Source of the DNA: an uncultured Prevotellaceae bacterium
GTDB taxonomy: Bacteria; Bacteroidota; Bacteroidia; Bacteroidales; Bacteroidaceae
Direction of reading: 5' to 3'
DNA length: 64,000 nucleotides
Assembly: GCA_947168045.1 (NCBI GenBank)
Contig: CAMVKN010000001.1
Location: 1-64,000 of the forward strand
Part shown: positions 26,353 through 34,092 of the stretch, piece after piece
How the letters are laid out: each line of letters opens with the position of its first letter
Numbering within the stretch: the stretch's first letter is position 1
Position numbers and translations under genes: made by a program
The notes under the pieces: generated by a model
Databases searched by the model: none
Seen by the model: the letters and a program-made list of their open reading frames with translations, nothing else
What the model was told of the DNA's origin: nothing

Positions 26353-26360
26353 CAAAGGTA
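26353..26360 (-). promoter_or_regulatory. -7 box for rimP-nusA-infB
   Basis: TACCTTTG on the minus strand, about 61 bases before the rimP start. Confidence 0.6.
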
Positions 26361-26419
26361 CACATTTTTTATGATTCCACCAAATTATTTTACAACTTTC
26401 TGATTGGACGGCGCAAAAA

Positions 26420-26790
26420 AAGTATTGACAGGAGCGCAAAGCAGCACACATCGTACTACAGGCGCTTCTGCTGCTACTGGTGCTACCAACGTGTCAGAAT
26501 GTCCCGTTTCATCGGTGTTTAGCAGGGTCTGTTACCGCAAAAACATGCTACCGATGGTGCTACTGGTGCTACCAAGGGAAAAAGGAAGAATAACTCGGCT
26601 CCTGGCTGTCATAACTCAACGCCTGGCTGTCGTAACTCAATGCCTGGCTGTCGTAACTCAATGCCTGGCTGTCGTAACTCAACGCCTGGTGTCGGTAGCA
26701 CGTTTTTAGGGTGAAATGCGCCAGTTTTATACCGATAAAACCGCCTATTTTTGGGCTCTCAGTAGCACGAGTAGCACGAGTAGCACCATG
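26420..26790. repeat. palindromic cassette of the arm-core-arm type (fills 26292-26876)
   Basis: The left arm carries repeated GGTGCTACC/GCTACTGGTGCTACC; the right arm carries AGTAGCACGAGTAGCACGAG. Between them is a tandem array of about five 21-base units (CGTAACTCAATGCCTGGCTGT), 26588-26693. The plan (GTGC-type inverted arms around an AACTC array) mirrors the cassettes at 2106 and 53858, but the sequence differs. I see no gene in this gap, only the rimP promoter at the left and a terminator at the right. Confidence 0.75.
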
Positions 26791-26813
26791 ACTCCCTAAT
26801 ATAACAACCATAC

Positions 26814-26845
26814 AAAAAAAGCCCGCCCCTGCGGAGAGGGAGCGG
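26814..26845 (-). terminator. terminator of the duplicated secreted-protein gene
   Basis: On the minus strand CCGC-T-CCCT pairs with AGGGGCGG (one bulge), followed by seven T. Confidence 0.75.
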
Positions 26846-26876
26846 ACTTGAAAGACGTATGTCCTGAGGGCAGTGC

Positions 26877-28313
26877 TTACTTCAGCACAACCTTCTTGCC
26901 ATTGACGATGTAGAGACCCTTGACGGGCTGAGCCACGCGGCGGCCCTGCAGGTCGTAGCAGGCACCGTTCTCTTTCGTCGTGGTGACGGTCTGGATGCCA
27001 ACAGTGGTGTCGTATCCAATCTCAATTTTCTTAATAACCATGCCTTTGAACACCTTAAAGCCAAAGTATCCTCCAGTGTGGTTATCGTCAGTATTGAATC
27101 CGTAGATTACGATTTTTGCTTCTGAGTCAATTGTCGTTTCGCCGGAAATTGCATCAGTGTCGTTGACCTTGGCGATAACACTGTTATTCGTGACAGCAGC
27201 ATCGCCCTCGCCTTCAGTAATTACAGCCGAAGCCCAAAGAATCTTTTTAGGTTCGCTCTGCTCACCCGTCTCAGCATCGGTAGTCACCGTACCACTAGCA
27301 TCGTAGGTAATGGTAATCACAGAACCGCGCTTAAGACCGTTAATCACCATCTCTCTGTCGTTGGGACATTTCAGGCCTTCAGGGATGACGTTGCCATTAA
27401 TGCGGTCGCTGCGACGCCATACGTGGCACTCCTCAGGTAGAGCGAGGCCTTCCTTCCACACATAGCCCTTGAAGTCCTGACGTTTGCTGTCTACCTTGTC
27501 TGCCTTCTCCCAGACATAGAACACACCGCCGTTGGACGTACTTCCGTTCAGGTTCTCAGGCTGTGTGGTGACAGGCTTGGCCTCCTCCTCGAAGTTGTTG
27601 ACGGCAGTCGTTTCGCCATTGGTAATTTCGACTTTCTGGATAATCATGTTCTTAAACACCTTGAAGCCGAAATAGCCGCCTACGTGATTATCATCAATAA
27701 CAAAATCGTTTATTACTATCTCTGCACCCGAGGCAATGGTGGTTTCGCCAGAAACGGCATTGGTTTCGCCTACCGTAGCATTAACGGTATTCACCATTGT
27801 GGTGACGGCAGCATCGCCCTCACCCTCTGTAACGCTTTTCACGGCTGATGCCCAAAGAATCTTTTTAGGCTCGCTCTGCTCACCCGTCTCAGCATCGGTA
27901 GTCACAGTACCACTAGCATCGTAGTAAATCTTCACTTTTGAGCCCGGCTGCAAGCCGTTGATGACCATCTCTCTATCGTTTGGGCACTTCAAGCCACCAT
28001 CTACGAGATTACCGCTTAAGCGGTCGCTGCGGCGCCATACGTGACACTCCGTCTCCAAGTTTGTGCCAGTATAGTCGGTATAGCCCTTAAAGTCCTGACG
28101 TTTGCTATCGGCCTTGTCTGCCTTCTCCCAGACATAGAACACACCGCCGTTGGACGCACTTCCGTTCAAGTTGGACAAGTCTTTCTTCACTGTCAGTTTA
28201 GTAAAGTCATAGACTAATGGAGTGTTGTCCGTAGCTTCTTCCTCAGCAAAGGATGCTATCGGCGCAAACAACATGACAGCCAAAGCTGCGAATGAAAGTA
28301 GTTTTTTCTTCAT
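26877..28313 (-). CDS. secreted protein with two recent tandem domains and a C-terminal sorting-like motif
   Basis: A 478-residue exported protein with signal peptide KKKLLSFAALAVMLFAPIA. Residues ~50-235 and ~258-435 are two copies of the same domain, sharing exact blocks such as NGGVFYVWEKAD, SKRQDFKGY, CHVWRRSDR, KCPNDREMVINGL, YDASGTVTTDAETGEQSE and GGYFGFKVFK. The last ~30 residues (CYDLQGRRVAQP, GLYIVNGKKVVLK) are the beta-strand tail common in Prevotella secreted proteins, like type IX sorting tails. No catalytic motif is evident; a carbohydrate-binding or adhesin role is possible but unproven. Monocistronic, with promoter and terminator. Confidence 0.8.
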   Translation of the reverse strand: MKKKLLSFAALAVMLFAPIASFAEEEATDNTPLVYDFTKLTVKKDLSNLNGSASNGGVFYVWEKADKADSKRQDFKGYTDYTGTNLETECHVWRRSDRLSGNLVDGGLKCPNDREMVINGLQPGSKVKIYYDASGTVTTDAETGEQSEPKKILWASAVKSVTEGEGDAAVTTMVNTVNATVGETNAVSGETTIASGAEIVINDFVIDDNHVGGYFGFKVFKNMIIQKVEITNGETTAVNNFEEEAKPVTTQPENLNGSTSNGGVFYVWEKADKVDSKRQDFKGYVWKEGLALPEECHVWRRSDRINGNVIPEGLKCPNDREMVINGLKRGSVITITYDASGTVTTDAETGEQSEPKKILWASAVITEGEGDAAVTNNSVIAKVNDTDAISGETTIDSEAKIVIYGFNTDDNHTGGYFGFKVFKGMVIKKIEIGYDTTVGIQTVTTTKENGACYDLQGRRVAQPVKGLYIVNGKKVVLK

Positions 28314-28367
28314 GTTTTTTAAGTTTTAGTAAATAATTTAGGTGAGTTAGTGATTTGTCTTTGGGCG

Positions 28368-28375
28368 CAAAGATA
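28368..28375 (-). promoter_or_regulatory. -7 box for the duplicated secreted-protein gene
   Basis: TATCTTTG on the minus strand, about 55 bases before its start codon. Confidence 0.6.
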
Positions 28376-28439
28376 CAAAGATTTTTTCTTTCCTGCTAAG
28401 TTTTTAGGAAAAAAATGCTGACAAAGAACAAAAAATGTT

Positions 28440-28447
28440 TATCTTTG
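28440..28447 (+). promoter_or_regulatory. -7 box for the RG-II-like operon
   Basis: TATCTTTG on the plus strand, 39 bases before the ATG at 28486. Confidence 0.6.
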
Positions 28448-28485
28448 CGGATGAAAACCGTCAACTAAAAAACTACATTACTAAA

Positions 28486-31400
28486 ATGAATCATAAAAGA
28501 GCCGCCTTCATCGCCTTCATACTCTTGCTCGGCATCAGTATGCAGGCCAAGGATATCTATGTGTCAACCTCTTTCCACGAGCCGGCCACTGAGGGGCTGC
28601 GCTTCATCTACAGCTACGACGGTCTGCGCTGGGACAGCATCGAGGGAGTCTTCCTGCGGCCGGAAGTGGGCACACAGCGGGTGATGCGCGACCCCAGCAT
28701 CGTCCAGGGGCCCGACGGCACCTTCCACCTGGTGTGGACCAGCTCGTGGCGCGGCGACAGGGGATTCGGATATGCTGCGTCACGCGACCTCATCCACTGG
28801 ACGCCACAGCGTTTCATCAGCACCGGCATGGACACCACCACGGTGAACACATGGGCGCCCGAGCTGTTCTACGACGACACCAAGCGCCAGTTCATCATCG
28901 TCTGGGCATCGTGCGTGCCGGGCCGCTTCCCCGACTACCAGGAGGACCATAAGAACAACCACCGCCTGTACTACATGACGACGAAGGACTTCCGCCGCTT
29001 CTCTAAGGCAAAGCTGTTCTACGACCCGGGATTCAGCGTCATCGATGCAACACTGACAAGTTTAGAGTTGAGAACTGAGAGTGGAGAGTTTGCTACCGCG
29101 CCAAGAAACACAACTGAGAGTGGAGAATTTGCTACCACGCCAAGAAACACGGCGGTAGCAAACTCTAAACTCTACACTCTAAACTCAAAACTCAAATATG
29201 TGATGGTCCTCAAGGACAACTCGCGCCCCATGCGCAAACTGAAGGTGGCCTTCGCAGACAGCCCCTACGGGCCGTGGAGCGAGGCATCGGAGCCCTTCAC
29301 GGAGAGTTTCACCGAGGGGCCTACGGTGGCGCGCGTGGGCGACTGGTGGTACATCTACTACGACAGCTACCAGCACCGCATCTACGGTGCCCATCGCACG
29401 AAGGACTTCCAGACCTTCCAGGACCAGACGGGGGCCGTCAGCTTCCCCGTGGGCCACAAGCACGGCACGGTGTTCATGGCCGACGAGCAGCTGGTGGAGG
29501 GCCTCATCAAGTATAACCGCGACGTGGTGCACTACTCCGGCACGACGATGGCCCTCACCGAGCGCCACGACGGCGGCCTGAAGCCCGTCGTCGGTGTGCA
29601 CTCCATTCAGACCATGCGTGGCGGCACCCCTTCGTCCACCGCCGCCCCTTCGTCCATTGTCGGGGATTTTAAATCCCCGCCCACCTGGACCTACAACCAC
29701 CAGCCGATGTTAGCCTACTGGAACGGCAGGTTCTACATGCACTACCTCACCGACCCGCGCCACGAGCATGAGGCGCCGGGAAAGACGATGATGCAGACCA
29801 GCACCGACGGCTACACATGGACCGCCCCTGTGGAGCTGTTCCCCGAATACCCTGTGCCCGAGGGATGGACCAAGGCGAGCCGCCCCGACCTGCCCCCTGC
29901 CCATAACCTCAAGGCAGTGATGCACCAGCGCACAGGGTGGTATACCCCCCCCCGGCCCCCCCTGGGGGGGGTGACTAACGGCGGGACTGGCTCCACTCAC
30001 CATACCCTGGGGGGGGCCCCCCTCCTCGCCACGGGCTACTACGGCATCTGTCTGACCATGAAGGATGACCCCAACGACGGCAATGGCATTGGCCGCGTGG
30101 TGCGCCGCGTCTTTGAGGACGGCACCCTCGGCCCCATCTACTTCATCTACTACAACCACGGCTTCTCCGAGCGTAATACGGTTTACCCGTATTACAAAAA
30201 AAGCAAGGACAAAGCACTGGTCAAGGCCGTCGACCAGATGCTGGCCGACCCCATGCAGCGCATGCAGTGGGTGGAGGAGTCCGACCGCGGCGATGCCCTC
30301 ATCCCCCTGGACAAGCCCTACAAGGCGTTCTCAAGCTACACCCTGCCCGACGGCCGCAAGGTGGCACTGTGGAAACACGCCGTGACAAGCCTCTCAGCCG
30401 ACGGCGGCAACACCTGGCGACTCACCAGCGTCAACGGGCGCCCGGGATGCGACCGTGCACCGGGCTTCGTCACCAGCAATGCGAAGATATGGGGGCAGCG
30501 CCTCAGCGACGGCACCTACGCCACCGTCTACAACCCCTCGGAATACCGCTGGCCGCTGGCCATCAGCCTCAGCAGCGACGGACTGGACTACACCACGCTG
30601 TCGCTCATCAACGGCGAGGTGACACCACTGCGCCACGGCGGACAGTACAAGAGCTACGGACCGCAGTATGTCAGGGGAGTGGAAAACAGTGAGTGGACGT
30701 TACCTAAAGACCTCTGGGTGACCTACTCGAACAACAAGGAGGACCTATGGGTCAGCCGCGTGCCGGTGCCGGTGCGCCTGAACGCCACCAACCACGCTGA
30801 AGGCTCCTTCGGTCAGTATGCCACGCTGGCCGACATGACCGACTGGAACATCTACTCGCCACTCTGGGCAAACGTTGCCCTCAGCGGACAGTGGATGACG
30901 ATGACCGACAGCGACCCCTACGACTACGCGAAGGTGGAGCGTGTCATACCCAACACCAAGGAGCTGACCGTGGAGTTTGACCTGAAGGCTGCGCAGAACA
31001 GCCACGGCGAGCTGCACATCGAGTTCGTGGATGACAAGGGCACGGTGTGCTCGCGCATCGTCGTTGACTCAACAGCCATGATGCGCGTAAAGGGCGGCGC
31101 CCGCTACGGCACCCTGCTGAAGCATTATGCCCCGGACACCACCTACCACATCACCGCCACCCTCTCCTGCGGCCTGCACCGCGCCGTCTACGCCGTCAGT
31201 GTGCCCGGCGGTTCTCCCGCCGGGGCCACCCATCCTGCCGCCACCCCTGCCGCCCCCGCCCCTGCCGCCCCCACCATCGGCAAGTGCACCCGTCAGTTTG
31301 ACACCCCCGTGGAGAGCATCAGCCGCATCGTGTTCCGGACAGGTCCCCTCTTCGCTGAGCCGAACACGAACACGCCCGCTGACCAGCTCTACGACCAGCC

Positions 31401-33165
31401 CCTGGCCGACGTCCGCCTCACGCCGGCCACCTTTGCCATCGCCCATGTCACCTCCCGTCCAGTATGTGGCGATGCCATCGCCACCACCGCCGCCCCACCC
31501 TCCCCTGCCGTCCTTACCTACGACACCTTCGCCCACTATGCCGACCGCTTCAACCAGATGGAGGACGAGAACATCGTCACCACCATCCCCAACGCCCAGT
31601 CGTCGGAGTGGATGCGTAATAATGTTCCCCTCTTCGACTGCCCCGACGAGCAGATGCGCGAGATGTTCTACTACCGCTGGTGGACGCTGCGCAAGCACAT
31701 CAAGCGCACACCCGTGGGCTACGGCATGACGGAGTTTCTGGTGCAGCGCAGCTATGCCGACCGCTACAACCTCATCGCCTGCGCCATCGGGCACCATGTG
31801 ATGGAGAGCCGATGGCTGCGTGACACCACCTACCTGCACCAGATTCTGCGCACATGGTACTTCGGCAACGACGGACAGCCGATGACGAAGATGAACAAGT
31901 TCTCCAGCTGGAACCCCTACGCCGTGCAGCAGCTCTTCAGCGTGCAGGGCGACACCGCCTTCGTCCTCTCGCTGAAGCCACGCCTGGAGGAGGAGTATGC
32001 CCGCTGGGAGCGCACCAACCGACTGCCGTCAGGGCTCTACTGGCAGGGCGACGTGCAGGACGGCATGGAGGAGAGCATCAGCGGTGGGCGCAAGAAACAG
32101 TACGCCCGCCCCACCATCAACAGCTATATGTATGGCAACGCCATGGCACTGGCATGGATGAACACGCTGACTGGCGAAGACGCGAAAGCCACCCTCTACC
32201 GACAGAAGGCCGACACCCTGCGACGGCTCATCGAGACCAAGCTATGGAACCCGGAGCACCAGTTCTTCGAGACCCTGCGTGGCGACACGCTGGCGCAGGT
32301 GCGCGAGGCCATCGGCTATCTGCCATGGTATGTCAACATGTTCGGTGCTGAGACCCAATATGACGTTGCCTGGCTGCAGCTGTCAGATGAGCAGGGCTTC
32401 TCCGCCCCCTACGGTCTGACCACCGCCGAGCGCCGTCACCCTGAGTTCCGCTCACATGGCGTTGGCAAGTGCGAATGGGACGGAGCCATCTGGCCTTTCG
32501 CCACCAGCCAGACGCTCACGGCACTGGCAAACAGGATAAATAGCAGCCTCACCCCCGGCCCCACCAGCCTCACCCCCGACCCCTCCCGCGGGGGGGAGGG
32601 GAGTAGTTACTCTCAAGGCGGAAGCAGCCTCACCCCCGGCCCCTCTCCGATTGGAGAGGGGAGGAGTTACTCTCAAGACGGAAAATACGCGGCAAAACTA
32701 TATACTCCCCTCCCCCCCGCGGGAGGGGCCGGGGGTGAGGCTGGAGGGGCCGGGGGTGAGGTTTTTTTCCACCAACTCCACCTTTACACCGAGAGCCAGC
32801 ACCACCGAGGCCGCCCCTACATTGGTGAGTATCTTGACGAAAAGACAGGTGCCTGGTTGATGGGCGACCGTGAGCGGAGCCGTTACTACAACCACTCCAC
32901 CTACAACGACCTCATCATCACCGGCATCGTGGGCCTGCGTCCGCAGCAGGACGGCAGCATCGTCATCAACCCGTTGGTGCCCCAGGGGCAGTGGCCCTAC
33001 TTCTGCCTCGACGGTGTCACCTATCGTGGCCACACCCTCACCATCATCTGGGATCAGGACGGCCAGCGCTACCATCAGGGCAGTGGTCTCACGTTGCTGG
33101 TCGACGGCCACCCAGTAGCCAGCCGCAAAGATTTAGGCGTCATCTCGATAACGCGGGATAACTGA
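28486..33165 (+). CDS. giant multidomain glycoside hydrolase, GH143/GH142-like (RG-II)
   Basis: A 1559-residue secreted enzyme; signal peptide AAFIAFILLLGISMQA. Residues ~20-340 look like a five-bladed GH43-type propeller (MRDPSIVQGPDGTFHLVW, TWAPELFYDD). Residues ~340-800 form a second sialidase-like propeller, followed by a beta-sandwich. The last ~550 residues are an (alpha/alpha)6 domain (YGNAMALAWMNTLTG, CEWDGAIWPFATSQ, KPYIGEY-like region). This resembles Bacteroides BT1020, whose GH143 and GH142 modules remove Dha and beta-L-arabinofuranose from rhamnogalacturonan-II; that link is by recall. Several palindromic repeats are inserted in frame: 29060-29196, 29938-30028 and 32547-32767. 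The frame stays open throughout. The start at 28486 lies after the promoter; the ATG at 28435 does not. Confidence 0.7.
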   Translation: MNHKRAAFIAFILLLGISMQAKDIYVSTSFHEPATEGLRFIYSYDGLRWDSIEGVFLRPEVGTQRVMRDPSIVQGPDGTFHLVWTSSWRGDRGFGYAASRDLIHWTPQRFISTGMDTTTVNTWAPELFYDDTKRQFIIVWASCVPGRFPDYQEDHKNNHRLYYMTTKDFRRFSKAKLFYDPGFSVIDATLTSLELRTESGEFATAPRNTTESGEFATTPRNTAVANSKLYTLNSKLKYVMVLKDNSRPMRKLKVAFADSPYGPWSEASEPFTESFTEGPTVARVGDWWYIYYDSYQHRIYGAHRTKDFQTFQDQTGAVSFPVGHKHGTVFMADEQLVEGLIKYNRDVVHYSGTTMALTERHDGGLKPVVGVHSIQTMRGGTPSSTAAPSSIVGDFKSPPTWTYNHQPMLAYWNGRFYMHYLTDPRHEHEAPGKTMMQTSTDGYTWTAPVELFPEYPVPEGWTKASRPDLPPAHNLKAVMHQRTGWYTPPRPPLGGVTNGGTGSTHHTLGGAPLLATGYYGICLTMKDDPNDGNGIGRVVRRVFEDGTLGPIYFIYYNHGFSERNTVYPYYKKSKDKALVKAVDQMLADPMQRMQWVEESDRGDALIPLDKPYKAFSSYTLPDGRKVALWKHAVTSLSADGGNTWRLTSVNGRPGCDRAPGFVTSNAKIWGQRLSDGTYATVYNPSEYRWPLAISLSSDGLDYTTLSLINGEVTPLRHGGQYKSYGPQYVRGVENSEWTLPKDLWVTYSNNKEDLWVSRVPVPVRLNATNHAEGSFGQYATLADMTDWNIYSPLWANVALSGQWMTMTDSDPYDYAKVERVIPNTKELTVEFDLKAAQNSHGELHIEFVDDKGTVCSRIVVDSTAMMRVKGGARYGTLLKHYAPDTTYHITATLSCGLHRAVYAVSVPGGSPAGATHPAATPAAPAPAAPTIGKCTRQFDTPVESISRIVFRTGPLFAEPNTNTPADQLYDQPLADVRLTPATFAIAHVTSRPVCGDAIATTAAPPSPAVLTYDTFAHYADRFNQMEDENIVTTIPNAQSSEWMRNNVPLFDCPDEQMREMFYYRWWTLRKHIKRTPVGYGMTEFLVQRSYADRYNLIACAIGHHVMESRWLRDTTYLHQILRTWYFGNDGQPMTKMNKFSSWNPYAVQQLFSVQGDTAFVLSLKPRLEEEYARWERTNRLPSGLYWQGDVQDGMEESISGGRKKQYARPTINSYMYGNAMALAWMNTLTGEDAKATLYRQKADTLRRLIETKLWNPEHQFFETLRGDTLAQVREAIGYLPWYVNMFGAETQYDVAWLQLSDEQGFSAPYGLTTAERRHPEFRSHGVGKCEWDGAIWPFATSQTLTALANRINSSLTPGPTSLTPDPSRGGEGSSYSQGGSSLTPGPSPIGEGRSYSQDGKYAAKLYTPLPPAGGAGGEAGGAGGEVFFHQLHLYTESQHHRGRPYIGEYLDEKTGAWLMGDRERSRYYNHSTYNDLIITGIVGLRPQQDGSIVINPLVPQGQWPYFCLDGVTYRGHTLTIIWDQDGQRYHQGSGLTLLVDGHPVASRKDLGVISITRDN
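29060..29196. repeat. in-frame palindromic insert 1 in the GH143/142-like gene
   Basis: Left arm TTTAGAGTTGAGAACTGAGA...GAGAGTTTGCTACCGCG, right arm GCGGTAGCAAACTCTAAAC and further CTCTACA-type units. A 37-base internal direct repeat (CTGAGAGTGGAGA.TTTGCTACC) lies between. It codes for about 46 residues (~192-237) between two propeller strands. Confidence 0.85.
29938..30028. repeat. in-frame GC-rich palindromic insert 2 in the GH143/142-like gene
   Basis: Two blocks of CCCCCCC/GGGGGGG inverted repeats (CCCCCCTGGGGGGGG at 29963-29970 region and GGGGGGGCCCCCC at ~30009-30022) separated by ACTAACGGCGGGACTGGC. They code for a Pro/Gly-rich segment, residues ~485-515, in the second propeller. Confidence 0.75.
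32547..32767. repeat. in-frame long inverted repeat, insert 3 in the GH143/142-like gene
   Basis: Arms of about 60 bases: 32547-32608 (GCCTCACCCCCGGCCCC, ACCCCTCCCGCGGGGGGG, AGGGGAGTA) and the complement at ~32700-32767. Between them is a second inner palindrome (CCCCTCTCCGATTGGAGAGGGG). It codes for ~70 Gly/Pro/Ser-rich residues (~1354-1426) in the (alpha/alpha)6 domain. Confidence 0.9.
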
Positions 33166-33232
33166 ATAACGGAATAACGTTATCACGAATAGTCGTGATA
33201 ACGAGATAACGTAATAACGTAATAACGAAAAA
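33163..33232. repeat. ATAACG palindromic repeat, left of four-helix gene
   Basis: Contains CGTTATCACGA-ATAG-TCGTGATAACG, a perfect 11-bp hairpin, then tandem 8-base TAATAACG units. A near copy flanks the other side at 33990-34088. Confidence 0.85.
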
Positions 33233-33242
33233 GAAAAACAAC

Positions 33243-33983
33243 ATGCAAATCTCCAATTTCGGTTATTTTTGGCTCGACACCTGGGTGATGGCCAACATCA
33301 TACAATTGGCGACACAAAATTTCTGCACCCGCTTCCTCAACCGTACCAATGACCCCTGCGGACGACAATATGACCAAATGACAATGGCTGCACGAGCGGC
33401 TCCCGCCAATATCGCTGAGGGCAACTCGCGTCACTCCACCTCGAAGGAGACAGAAATGCGCCTCACTGACGTGGCTCGCGCCACCCTGGCCGAGCTTGCC
33501 AACGACTACACAAACTGGCTGCTGCTTCACGAACAGATTCCGTGGTCCATTCATTCAGCTGAATACAAGCAGGTGGCCAACATCCGTCTCGACAAGCCCA
33601 ACTATCAGGACGATGTGCTTCACCAAAGCAGCATACACATCCTCAGTCAGAAACACCGCTTCGACACTTGGCTGCTTTCAGACAACTCCATGACAGTGGC
33701 TAACTGTATGCTGGTGCTCTGCAACCGCCTCATCCTGATGCTGGGCAAACAGATTGAGAATCAATTGTCAACCTTTAAGGTGGAAGGCGGTTTTACAGAG
33801 GCGCTGACCGCCGAACGTCTTTCCCATCGTGCCGAGCAGAGCAAGCAGGACGAGGCCCCGCTTTGTCCTTTGTGCGGCAAGCCCATGATTAAGCGTATGG
33901 CGAAAAAGGGAATCAACTCCGGCAGGGAGTTCTGGAGCTGCTCTGCCTATCCGCAATGCAATGGAACAAGAAACATCACATAG
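33243..33983 (+). CDS. four-helix-bundle (S23/IVP-like) protein with C-terminal zinc ribbon
   Basis: 246 residues. The four-helix-bundle core carries the family signature APANIAEGNSRHSTSKETE (~54-72), as in 23S rRNA intervening-sequence proteins and the DGR accessory protein Avd. A longer helical suffix follows. The last 40 residues are a topoisomerase-type C4 zinc ribbon: CPLCGKPM ... FWSCSAYPQCNG. The bundle is basic and likely binds nucleic acid. It sits in the RG-II-like operon in the same direction, bracketed by near-identical ATAACG palindromes, and has no obvious link to pectin use. No reverse transcriptase or variable repeat is nearby, so a DGR is not supported. Confidence 0.88.
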   Translation: MQISNFGYFWLDTWVMANIIQLATQNFCTRFLNRTNDPCGRQYDQMTMAARAAPANIAEGNSRHSTSKETEMRLTDVARATLAELANDYTNWLLLHEQIPWSIHSAEYKQVANIRLDKPNYQDDVLHQSSIHILSQKHRFDTWLLSDNSMTVANCMLVLCNRLILMLGKQIENQLSTFKVEGGFTEALTAERLSHRAEQSKQDEAPLCPLCGKPMIKRMAKKGINSGREFWSCSAYPQCNGTRNIT

Positions 33984-33989
33984 AGTCAT

Positions 33990-34088
33990 TTCGTTATCAC
34001 GTTATCACGGAATAACGTTATCACGAAACGATTCGTTATAACGTGATAACGAGATAACGTAATAACGAGGATTCATAATAACGAAAAA
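33990..34088. repeat. ATAACG palindromic repeat, right of four-helix gene
   Basis: GGAATAACGTTATCACGAA (34009), a loop, then CGTGATAACGAGATAACG, matching the left copy at 33171 with a larger loop. It ends directly before the next start codon at 34093. Confidence 0.85.
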
Positions 34089-34092
34089 AGAA

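Noticed and set aside
33243..33983. Diversity-generating retroelement based on the Avd-like four-helix protein
   Set aside because: No reverse transcriptase, template repeat or variable repeat is visible near either four-helix gene.
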